Source: an uncultured Lachnospiraceae bacterium
GTDB taxonomy: Bacteria > Bacillota_A > Clostridia > Lachnospirales > Lachnospiraceae
DNA: 10,721 bases
Direction: 5' to 3'
Assembly (NCBI GenBank): GCA_946621895.1
Contig: CAMOOZ010000158.1
Span: forward strand, 1-10,721
Made by a program: the position numbers and the translations under genes
The notes under the pieces: model-generated
Told to the model about the DNA's origin: nothing
The model's input: only the letters and a program-made list of their open reading frames with translations
Databases searched by the model: none
Part shown: positions 1 through 6,180 of the stretch, one piece after another
Position numbering within the stretch: position 1 is the stretch's first letter
Layout of the letters: each line of letters starts with the position of its first letter

Positions 1-200
1 GGAGGCGGCCGAAACGGCACCCACAGAAGCCGCCGGCACGAAAGGGGCGGGACGCGCCGATGCAGAAGGCGGCGGCGCAGAAGCTGTCGGCACGGAAGCC
101 GCCGCCGCGGAGGGCACAGGAGCTGCCGCCACGGAAGACGCCGGAGCGGTCGGCACAGGGGCTGCCGGCGCGGAAGACGCCGGCACGGCCGGTGACTGAT
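1..200 (-). repeat. In-frame Ala/Pro/Ser/Val low-complexity tract
   Basis: The last visible part of the TPR-like gene encodes units such as VPASSAPAAP, VPTAPASSVAAAP and VPSAAAASVPTAS. The DNA carries direct repeats to match, for example CGGAAGACGCCGG at 132-144 and 171-183. This reads as an extended, flexible linker leading to a domain outside the window. The G+C content is very high here, and the tract could be prone to slippage. Confidence 0.75.
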
Positions 201-2151
201 CCGCCGGAACAGTCTTCAGCGGCTCCGGCACCACACGGATCATCTCCTCTTCTTCTTTTTTCTTCCGCTGATCCGCCAGATTGAAGGCCTCCTGCACAGC
301 CTGCAGTTCGGAAAGCTCCACCGGGGCCGGCCTCACATCCGGCTCCTCCGCAAACTTTGCAAGGATCTCGCCGGTCTCAAAGCGCAGCTTATCCTCGATG
401 CTCCTGCGATAAGCGGCCTGATCCTCAAGCCGTTTCCTTTCCCAGTCCTGCATCACATCGCCGATCCGCATCTGTCCGGTGATCTGCTTTTCCGCTTTCG
501 CCTTGTCCGGCATTACCAGCTGAAGCTGCCCGTCCCCTCCCTCGGCGATCAGTGAATCCAGCTCCTGGCCGCTTCTCGGCCTTTTCTGACCGCCGGCAAT
601 GGCGCGGGAAAGGCCCGGCGTGGCCGGAACGCTCATCAGCGGCGCGGAGGCTGCCTCTTCGCCGGCTGCCTCCGCCCGGGAAAGGGGGGCCGGCGAAACG
701 CTTCTTACCGCCTCCTGCTTCCTGCCCGAGGTGATCCTGTCCTGGCCGAAGCCGGAAATATCCTTGACCATGGGGACTCTTGTGCCCAGAGGAGGGATAT
801 CCCCGCTGTTGAATTTATCCAGCACTTCTCCCACCGTGGTGCTTAATACCTCCTGGAGATTCCTCGCGAGCTCCGCCTCCATGCTGCTCTGGAGGTTCAT
901 TGTGCTGTAGGGATCTCCGTCTATCGTCTTGACACTGATATCCATCGTGGAACCGTCCATAAAATCCGGGATCAGGGGCGGGGTCTGCGGATCCACAGGC
1001 GCCTGCGCGGCCGGATATGCGGCCTCCTGCGGCGCATAGGCGCTTCCATAGGCGCCGCCGTTATACGCCTCTGCAGGCCAGGCATTCTGATCATAGCCGG
1101 CCTGGACATAGGCGCCCTGATCATATGCCGTCTGCGCATAGGCAGGCTGAGCATATGGCGTCTGCGCATAGGCGGACCCGTCATAGCCCTGCCCATACGC
1201 TCCCCCATCATAGACGGACTGGGCATAGGCGGACTGGTCGAAGCCTGTTTGAGGATAAGCGTTCTGCGGATAGCCGTTTACCGCGCGGGCATCTGCTTCA
1301 TAGCCGGCCTCCTGCGCATAGCCGCTTTGCGGAAAACTGTTTTGCGCATAGGCGTCCTGCGGGTAAGCAGGCTGATCGTAGCCCTGCGGCATGGCACTCC
1401 CGGCATAGCCTCCCTGCGCATGAGCCGCCTGCTGAGGCGCTTCGTAGGCTGCCTGCGCGCCGGCATTGGGATCGATCCCGAGGCTTCCCTTTCCCTGAGC
1501 GGCCTCCATGCCGTAGATCCGGGTGGGGGAGCTGCTGGAGAGCTCCCTGCCCTCGGCAAAGGCCTGCTCCACCGCATTTAAGTGGGTGTGCTGGCCTTTT
1601 AGCGCAAGTGCCCTGGCCCTGTATTTGCCCTCGCCATACCAGGTGCAGATCATGTCGCACTGCTCCACGCACTTGCGTTCCATGCCGGCCCGGTGATAGA
1701 GCATGGCCAGCTCATACATCCATTTCTCTTCCTTCTGGTTTCTCTGAAACTCCTCCAGCAGGGATATCCGTTCCTCGATGCCGACATCCTGCGCCACATA
1801 AAGCCTGTAAAGCAGCTTGTATTTTCCGGGATCATCGGGGAAAAGATGATTGAATTCCTGATAGTAAAGCGTGGCCTGTCCCACATCTCCCTGCCTCACG
1901 CAGAGTTCACAGAGAGAGAAGATAATGGGGCGGGAGCCGGGCTGGCGTTCATAGGCCATTTCCATGATGTTCCTCGCATCCTCGATGCGGCCCACCAGCT
2001 TATAAAGGTCGGAGATGATGCACAGCTTTGAAGGAGATTTTACCCTGCGCCAGTCAATGGAATCCGCGATCAGGGCAGCTTCATCAAATTCCTTTTCTTT
2101 GATCAGCTCCTGTATTTCCGAAAGATGTATCTTAAATTCAAATTTATCCAA
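1..2151 (-). CDS. Large TPR-like protein with Tyr/Gln-rich repeats, C-terminus beyond the window (partial)
   Basis: I do not recognise this gene by name. The visible 717 codons are open to the left edge, so the C-terminus is missing. Residues 1 to about 200 look like an alpha-helical solenoid of the TPR type, with repeated A/L/Y-spaced helices such as DLYKLVGRIEDARNIMEMA and YELAMLYHRAGMERKCVEQC. Residues about 248-380 are a Tyr/Gln/Ala/Gly-rich repeat tract. Residues about 395-640 are mixed, with charged, possibly coiled-coil stretches near 560-640. From about 655 on the chain is almost only Ala, Pro, Ser and Val. There is no signal peptide or membrane segment, so it is probably cytoplasmic. 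The start is TTG: an in-frame TAG lies six codons upstream, no other normal start codon lies between, and GGAGG sits 6 nt before the TTG. It is divergent from the SNF2 gene. A scaffold role is a guess, and a further domain, for example an ATPase, could lie beyond the edge. Confidence 0.9.
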   Translation of the reverse strand, partial: MDKFEFKIHLSEIQELIKEKEFDEAALIADSIDWRRVKSPSKLCIISDLYKLVGRIEDARNIMEMAYERQPGSRPIIFSLCELCVRQGDVGQATLYYQEFNHLFPDDPGKYKLLYRLYVAQDVGIEERISLLEEFQRNQKEEKWMYELAMLYHRAGMERKCVEQCDMICTWYGEGKYRARALALKGQHTHLNAVEQAFAEGRELSSSSPTRIYGMEAAQGKGSLGIDPNAGAQAAYEAPQQAAHAQGGYAGSAMPQGYDQPAYPQDAYAQNSFPQSGYAQEAGYEADARAVNGYPQNAYPQTGFDQSAYAQSVYDGGAYGQGYDGSAYAQTPYAQPAYAQTAYDQGAYVQAGYDQNAWPAEAYNGGAYGSAYAPQEAAYPAAQAPVDPQTPPLIPDFMDGSTMDISVKTIDGDPYSTMNLQSSMEAELARNLQEVLSTTVGEVLDKFNSGDIPPLGTRVPMVKDISGFGQDRITSGRKQEAVRSVSPAPLSRAEAAGEEAASAPLMSVPATPGLSRAIAGGQKRPRSGQELDSLIAEGGDGQLQLVMPDKAKAEKQITGQMRIGDVMQDWERKRLEDQAAYRRSIEDKLRFETGEILAKFAEEPDVRPAPVELSELQAVQEAFNLADQRKKKEEEEMIRVVPEPLKTVPADQSPAVPASSAPAAPVPTAPASSVAAAPVPSAAAASVPTASAPPPSASARPAPFVPAASVGAVSAAS
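1009..1410 (-). repeat. In-frame Tyr/Gln-rich repeat tract of the TPR-like gene
   Basis: The coding strand repeats short units such as AYAQ, GYDQ, AYPQ and AYDQ. By eye there are about 22 tyrosines in about 134 residues, about 14 of them in a YxQ context, and six exact YAQ. At DNA level the plus strand shows recurring GCATAGGC/GCATAGCC blocks, and TCTGCGCATAGGC occurs twice within about 45 bp. The period is irregular, about 4-7 residues, so this is a degenerate low-complexity domain rather than a clean tandem repeat. Such tracts are usually disordered; the function here is unknown. Confidence 0.85.
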
Positions 2152-2162
2152 AACCTGCCTCC
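2149..2162 (-). promoter_or_regulatory. Ribosome binding site and TTG start of the TPR-like gene
   Basis: On the minus strand GGAGG (2162-2158) is followed by a 6-nt spacer and TTG (2151-2149). An in-frame TAG just upstream removes longer alternatives. This site decides the start of the gene. Confidence 0.8.
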
Positions 2163-2176
2163 AGATCTACCCAGGG

Positions 2177-2206
2177 TTTACACAGACTGTTTCAGTTTAA
2201 CATAAT
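2177..2206 (+). promoter_or_regulatory. Candidate upstream promoter for the SNF2 gene
   Basis: TTTACA (2177-2182), an 18-nt spacer and CATAAT (2201-2206) each match the consensus at 5 of 6 positions. The -10 box lies inside the spacer of the opposing promoter, so the two could not easily be occupied together. A start near 2213 would give a leader of about 67 nt that includes the dyad at 2223-2253. Confidence 0.45.
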
Positions 2207-2223
2207 CTTGTATTGGGTGTCAA
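2194..2223 (-). promoter_or_regulatory. Sigma-A-type promoter for the TPR-like gene
   Basis: On the minus strand there is a perfect TTGACA -35 box (2223-2218), an 18-nt spacer and TAAACT as -10 box (2199-2194, 4 of 6 matches). TGT directly precedes the -10 box, giving an extended -10 (TGnTAnnnT). A start near 2187 would give a leader of about 36 nt with the GGAGG well placed. The consensus is known; its use here is inferred. Confidence 0.6.
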
Positions 2224-2253
2224 AAAACAGCGCAATATCTTGCGTTTGTTTTT
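2223..2253. promoter_or_regulatory. Imperfect 31-bp dyad in the divergent promoter region
   Basis: AAAAACA (2223-2229) pairs with TGTTTTT (2247-2253), and CGCAA (2231-2235) pairs with TTGCG (2240-2244) around the loop TATC. A small 1x2 internal loop separates the two arms. It abuts the minus-strand -35 box and lies before the TATAAT at 2268. It could be an operator, or, in a transcript starting near 2213, a hairpin followed by a U-rich run acting as a weak attenuator. Both roles are inferred. Confidence 0.45.
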
Positions 2254-2273
2254 CACGGGCATTGCTTTATAAT
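2246..2273 (+). promoter_or_regulatory. Candidate downstream SNF2 promoter with perfect TATAAT
   Basis: TATAAT (2268-2273) is a perfect -10 box. The best -35 candidate is TTGTTT (2246-2251), 16 nt upstream, which is weak. Initiation 6-8 nt downstream of the -10 box would fall on or next to the ATG at 2280, giving an mRNA with no leader. This agrees with the lack of any Shine-Dalgarno sequence before that ATG. Confidence 0.4.
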
Positions 2274-2279
2274 GAACGC

Positions 2280-5200
2280 ATGATCAATGAAGAATATCTG
2301 ACACGAACCATCGACTGGAAAGGGCTCTTCGATGAGAAGACGCTCGAGGAAGCGAAGCAGCTTCTGAACGCCAGAAGATTTAAGAACTTTACCTTTTCTC
2401 CCAGCTCGGCAAAGGCCACCGTGCAGGATCTTTCCGGAAGGACCTCTTATCAAGTCACCGTCGGCGGAGCTCCCGCGAGCTATTCCGACAGCTGGGAATC
2501 CCGCGCCTTCCGCTGCAGCTGCCCGCACCGCAGCTCCTTTTATTACGGCCAGCGGGTGTCCCCCTGCGCCCATAAGGCGCTGGTGCTGATGCTGTGGGAG
2601 AAGGGACACGGGCCATGGACCTTCCGGGAATCCGAGGAGGAGCATGCATACAGACTCCTGCGGGAACAGGAAAGGGAGGAACGGGATCGCCGTGAGGCGC
2701 TGAAGGCTGAAACCCGGAATATTCCCGAGTCTCCCCTGAAGATCCTTCCGCCGAAAAAACAGGGGGACAGGATTCCCTTTTTCGACCTGCACAAGCTTCT
2801 CGAAAAGGAAAGGACCTCGCTTTATGCGCTGACGCGCGCAGAGGAGCTGCTGAAGGCAGGCGAAGCCTCCCTCTCTTCGGCAGAGCTCTCCTATCATTCC
2901 TCCGGGGCGCAATGCCTCGATGTGACGGGGGTGACCACTGACATTCTGGAGGAGTGCCGTGTCAGGCTGACCCTGCTGATGGACGGGCTGGACGAGGTCC
3001 GATGCAGCTGTTCGGATGCCTGGCATTACGGGCTTACTTACTATGCCGATCCGGCGCAGCACAAACGGGAGCTTTGCGGGCATGTGCTGGCCGTATGCCG
3101 CCTGCTTGCGGATCATCTGCAGAAGGAGGACCCCGGCGATGCCACCGACCGGGCGGCCGAGCGGCTTTTCAGCGCATTCCAGAACATTACCGAGGCCAAA
3201 GAAATATCCGAAGAAGGAAAAACCGAGGAGCGTCAGAGAACGCTTGTCCTGACACCGCTGATCCAGATCAGCGGAGACGATCCGCTCTTAAGCTTCCGCA
3301 TCGGCAGGACCGGCGCAAAAGCCTATCTGCTGAAAAATCCCCGGGCGCTGATCAATGCTTATGAGGACGGCGGCTCCCTTTCCGTCGGAAAAAACCTTAC
3401 CGCGGATTTTTCCAGGGAGGATTTCACGGAGGAAAGCATGCCCTGGCTGACCTTTCTGCGCCAGCGGATCAGTGAAACGGATGATGTGAACGAACGGCTG
3501 AACGCAAGGAGCCGTTTTTACTACGGGACCACGCTTTCCGTGTCCAATAAGGAGACCCTGACCGGAACCTATCTGGATCGTTTCTATACGCTGACCGAGG
3601 GGAAAAGCGTGGAAGCCGGCGCCTCCGGAAGAGGCGGGACGAAAAGCATCCAGGTGGGCCATGTCAGTCCGCGGATCACGCTGAAGGCAGAGGCCCTCAC
3701 AAAGGAGGACGGCGAGGTGATCGGCCTTGCGGTCCGCGGTGAGATGCCCATCATCCTGAACGGCGCCCTGGATCTCTATTTTCTTGATGCTGCCCACCTG
3801 AGCAGGAGCACGGCGGAGGAGGTCGAAGCCATCTATCCCCTGGCAGCGGCGGCAAACGGCAGCCGGAAGCTGCTCTTCCGGGTCGGAAAGACCGGCCTCA
3901 GCGAATATTACTACCGCATCCTGCCGGAGCTGCTGGCCAATCCCTATGTGTTTTATGAAGACAGCAACGCCGGCCCGCTGGAAGAGATCCTACCTCCCGA
4001 AGCAATCTTCTCCTTCCGTCTGAGCTATGACAGGGATCAGGACATTCTCTGCAAAGCCATGGTCTCCTATGAGGATCGGGAGTATCCTCTCTGGCTGCCC
4101 CCCGGAGAGGGAGAGTATCACGACATACGCCAGGAGGAACGGGTAAAGGAGGCGCTGGGGAAATACTTTGCCGTTTCTCCGGAGGGCTTCACCGCCGATG
4201 GGGACGAGGACACGCTTTACCGGATCCTGACGGAGGGGGTCAGCGAGCTTTCCCGCTTCGGCGAAGTCCGGGGGACAAAGGAATTCAGGCTGGAGCTGGT
4301 CCGGCCCGCTCCCTCCATGGGAGTGGGTGTTTCGGTGGAGAGCGGGCTGATGGAGCTTTCTTTGCTTTCCGAGGATCTGAAGGAAGAGGAGCTGCTGGCC
4401 ATCTGGAACAGCTACCGGCTGAAGAAAAAATACTATCGTCTTGGCTCCGGGGAATTCGTGAGCCTGACCAATGCCCCCCAGCTGGACTCCTTCGATGCGC
4501 TCGCGGGCTCTCTGGAGCTTTCTCCGGAGGAGCTGATGGGCCATTCCGTGAAGCTGCCGCTCTACCGGGCCCTTTATCTGAATAAGATGCTGGAAGCGCA
4601 TGACGAGCTTTCCGCCGACAGGGACAAAACCTACCGCCGGCTGATCAACAGCTTCAACACCATCCGGGACGGGGAATACGAGTCCCCTTCCGAGCTTTCC
4701 GGCACCCTGCGCCCCTACCAGCTTTACGGCTATAAATGGCTGCGGACACTGGACGCGGCCGGCTTCGGCGGGATCCTGGCGGATGAGATGGGTCTCGGGA
4801 AAACAGTCCAGATGATCGCCCATCTGGAGGCCTTAAGGGAGGAAAACACGCTCACCCTGAGCCTGGTGGTATGCCCCGCCGCCCTGATCTATAACTGGCA
4901 GGAGGAATTTTCCCGCTTTGCCCCGGCGCTGAAGACGGCAGTGGCGGCGGGCGGAATAAAGGAAAGGAGAGCGCTTTATCAGTCCCTGAAGGAGAAAAAG
5001 AAAGAAAATCCCCTGGTGCTGATCACGGGCTATGAGCTGCTCCGCAAGGATATCGCCTGGTACGAGCCCTTAAGCTTTCACACCATGGTGCTCGATGAAG
5101 CCCAGCATATCAAGAATATGAAGGCAGCTGTGACCAAGGCGGTCAAAGTGATAAAGGCCTCGCACCACTTTGCCCTGACCGGCACGCCCATTGAAAACCG

Positions 5201-6110
5201 GCTTTCCGAGCTCTGGAGCATTTTTGATTTCCTGATGCCCGGCTTTTTCTACCGCCATGAGGAATTCCAGCGCCGTTTTGAAACCCCCATCACAAAAAAC
5301 AAGGAGGAAGCCGCCACCAGGCGCCTGAAGGATATGGTTTCCCCCTTTTTGCTGCGCCGGCTGAAAACAGATGTGCTCAAGGACCTTCCCCCCAAGCTGG
5401 AGGAGGTCCGCTACGCCCGCTTTGCGGAGGAGCAGCGCAAGCTTTACGATGCGCAGGTGGTGCGGCTGCGGAGCATGCTCGGTTCAATGGCCGGGGGCGG
5501 GAGCCAGGCAGGAAAGGAAAAGATCGAGATCTTCGCGGAGCTGATGCGGATCCGGCAGATCTGCTGCGATCCCTCCCTCGTCTTTGAAAATTATAACGGG
5601 GAGAGCGCAAAGCGGGAAGCCTGCCTGACCCTTGCGGAAAGCGCCATCGAGGGCGGCCACCGGATGCTGATCTTCTCCCAGTTTGCCTCCATGCTGGAGC
5701 TTCTGGAAAAGGATCTGCAGGAACGCGGGATCTCCTGCTTCATGCTCACGGGAAAGACGCCGAAGGAAAAACGCCTTACCATGGTCCATTCCTTTAACGA
5801 GGGAAGCTGCCCGGTGTTTCTGATCTCCTTAAAGGCCGGCGGCACGGGCCTTAACCTGACCGGCGCGGACATCGTGATCCATTACGATCCCTGGTGGAAC
5901 CTGGCGGTCCAGAACCAGGCCACGGACAGGGCCCACCGGATCGGGCAGACAAAGCAGGTAACCGTCTATAAGATCATCGTAAAAGACACGATCGAAGAAA
6001 AGATTCTGAAAATGCAGGAGGCGAAGAAGGATCTGGCGGAGGCTGTGCTCTCCGGCGAAGAAAGCTCGCTTTTCCGTCTCTCGGCCGAGGAACTGATGGA
6101 TCTGCTGTAA
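2280..6110 (+). CDS. SNF2-family DNA-dependent ATPase with two SWIM-type zinc motifs
   Basis: This is a 1276-residue SNF2/Swi2-type ATPase, expected to move along or remodel protein-DNA complexes in the cytoplasm. Motifs, numbered from the ATG at 2280: GLGKT (Walker A) 838-842, DEAQ (motif II) 939-942, TGTP (motif III) 967-970, GGTGLN (motif V) 1187-1192, QATDRAHRIGQ (motif VI) about 1213-1223. The whole engine is intact. The N-terminus has a SWIM motif with C79, C81, C96 and H98, and a second set, C242, C244, C266 and H268. The middle region, about 480-800, fits the bacterial SNF2-associated domain by position. I chose ATG 2280 because the protein reads naturally from MINEEYLTRTIDW. An in-frame TTG at 2208 would add 24 residues but also lacks a ribosome site. 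The gene stands alone, divergent from the TPR-like gene. Related Firmicutes proteins are poorly characterised, so the cellular role is open. Confidence 0.95.
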   Translation: MINEEYLTRTIDWKGLFDEKTLEEAKQLLNARRFKNFTFSPSSAKATVQDLSGRTSYQVTVGGAPASYSDSWESRAFRCSCPHRSSFYYGQRVSPCAHKALVLMLWEKGHGPWTFRESEEEHAYRLLREQEREERDRREALKAETRNIPESPLKILPPKKQGDRIPFFDLHKLLEKERTSLYALTRAEELLKAGEASLSSAELSYHSSGAQCLDVTGVTTDILEECRVRLTLLMDGLDEVRCSCSDAWHYGLTYYADPAQHKRELCGHVLAVCRLLADHLQKEDPGDATDRAAERLFSAFQNITEAKEISEEGKTEERQRTLVLTPLIQISGDDPLLSFRIGRTGAKAYLLKNPRALINAYEDGGSLSVGKNLTADFSREDFTEESMPWLTFLRQRISETDDVNERLNARSRFYYGTTLSVSNKETLTGTYLDRFYTLTEGKSVEAGASGRGGTKSIQVGHVSPRITLKAEALTKEDGEVIGLAVRGEMPIILNGALDLYFLDAAHLSRSTAEEVEAIYPLAAAANGSRKLLFRVGKTGLSEYYYRILPELLANPYVFYEDSNAGPLEEILPPEAIFSFRLSYDRDQDILCKAMVSYEDREYPLWLPPGEGEYHDIRQEERVKEALGKYFAVSPEGFTADGDEDTLYRILTEGVSELSRFGEVRGTKEFRLELVRPAPSMGVGVSVESGLMELSLLSEDLKEEELLAIWNSYRLKKKYYRLGSGEFVSLTNAPQLDSFDALAGSLELSPEELMGHSVKLPLYRALYLNKMLEAHDELSADRDKTYRRLINSFNTIRDGEYESPSELSGTLRPYQLYGYKWLRTLDAAGFGGILADEMGLGKTVQMIAHLEALREENTLTLSLVVCPAALIYNWQEEFSRFAPALKTAVAAGGIKERRALYQSLKEKKKENPLVLITGYELLRKDIAWYEPLSFHTMVLDEAQHIKNMKAAVTKAVKVIKASHHFALTGTPIENRLSELWSIFDFLMPGFFYRHEEFQRRFETPITKNKEEAATRRLKDMVSPFLLRRLKTDVLKDLPPKLEEVRYARFAEEQRKLYDAQVVRLRSMLGSMAGGGSQAGKEKIEIFAELMRIRQICCDPSLVFENYNGESAKREACLTLAESAIEGGHRMLIFSQFASMLELLEKDLQERGISCFMLTGKTPKEKRLTMVHSFNEGSCPVFLISLKAGGTGLNLTGADIVIHYDPWWNLAVQNQATDRAHRIGQTKQVTVYKIIVKDTIEEKILKMQEAKKDLAEAVLSGEESSLFRLSAEELMDLL

Positions 6111-6115
6111 AGCAG
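6102..6115 (+). other. Small hairpin over the SNF2 stop codon
   Basis: CTGCT (6102-6106) and AGCAG (6111-6115) form a 5-bp stem with loop GTAA, a GNRA-type tetraloop that includes the TAA stop. No U-run follows, so it is not a standard terminator. It may be incidental. Confidence 0.3.
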
Positions 6116-6117
6116 CC

Positions 6118-6131
6118 TCCCGGGGGCGGGA
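6118..6131. other. Short G+C-rich hairpin in the convergent spacer
   Basis: TCCCG (6118-6122), loop GGGG and CGGGA (6127-6131) make a 5-bp stem between the convergent SNF2 and lipoprotein genes. There is no U-tract on either strand. It could help end transcription in a Rho-dependent or read-through-limiting way, but the evidence is weak. Confidence 0.25.
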
Positions 6132-6140
6132 CGATGCCTC

Positions 6141-6180
6141 ATCCGATCCGGCTCACTGCTTTTGCCCTATTGGATCGGAT
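6141..6180. repeat. Perfect 9-bp inverted repeat at the convergent gene ends
   Basis: ATCCGATCC (6141-6149) and GGATCGGAT (6172-6180) are exact inverse copies around a 22-nt loop. The right arm lies in the last codons and stop of the lipoprotein gene. Its location suggests a transcript-end or mRNA-stability structure for the proS operon, but the long loop and missing U-run make an intrinsic terminator unlikely. Confidence 0.4.

Noticed and set aside
1017..1853. 278-codon plus-strand open frame
   Set aside because: It lies antisense to the TPR-like gene. Its His/Arg/Pro-rich product reflects the repeat tract and high G+C content, not a coding signal.
2223..2253. Strong intrinsic terminator
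   Set aside because: The dyad is followed by a T-rich run on both strands, but the stem is mostly A-T with only three G-C pairs in its core, and no gene ends nearby, so operator or attenuator is more fitting.
2208..2279. TTG at 2208 as the SNF2 start
   Set aside because: It has no Shine-Dalgarno sequence, and the extra 24 residues (including SNSAISCVCF-like sequence) are encoded by the dyad and promoter elements. ATG 2280 fits better, though this is not proven.
3990..4823. 277-codon minus-strand open frame inside the SNF2 gene
   Set aside because: It is fully antisense to a well-supported SNF2 coding region, has no ribosome site I can see and matches no recognisable family.
4900..6110. Defence island built around the SNF2 ATPase
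   Set aside because: SNF2 ATPases occur in some phage-defence systems, but the neighbours are a TPR-like protein and housekeeping tRNA genes, with no nuclease, methylase or phospholipase partner in the window.
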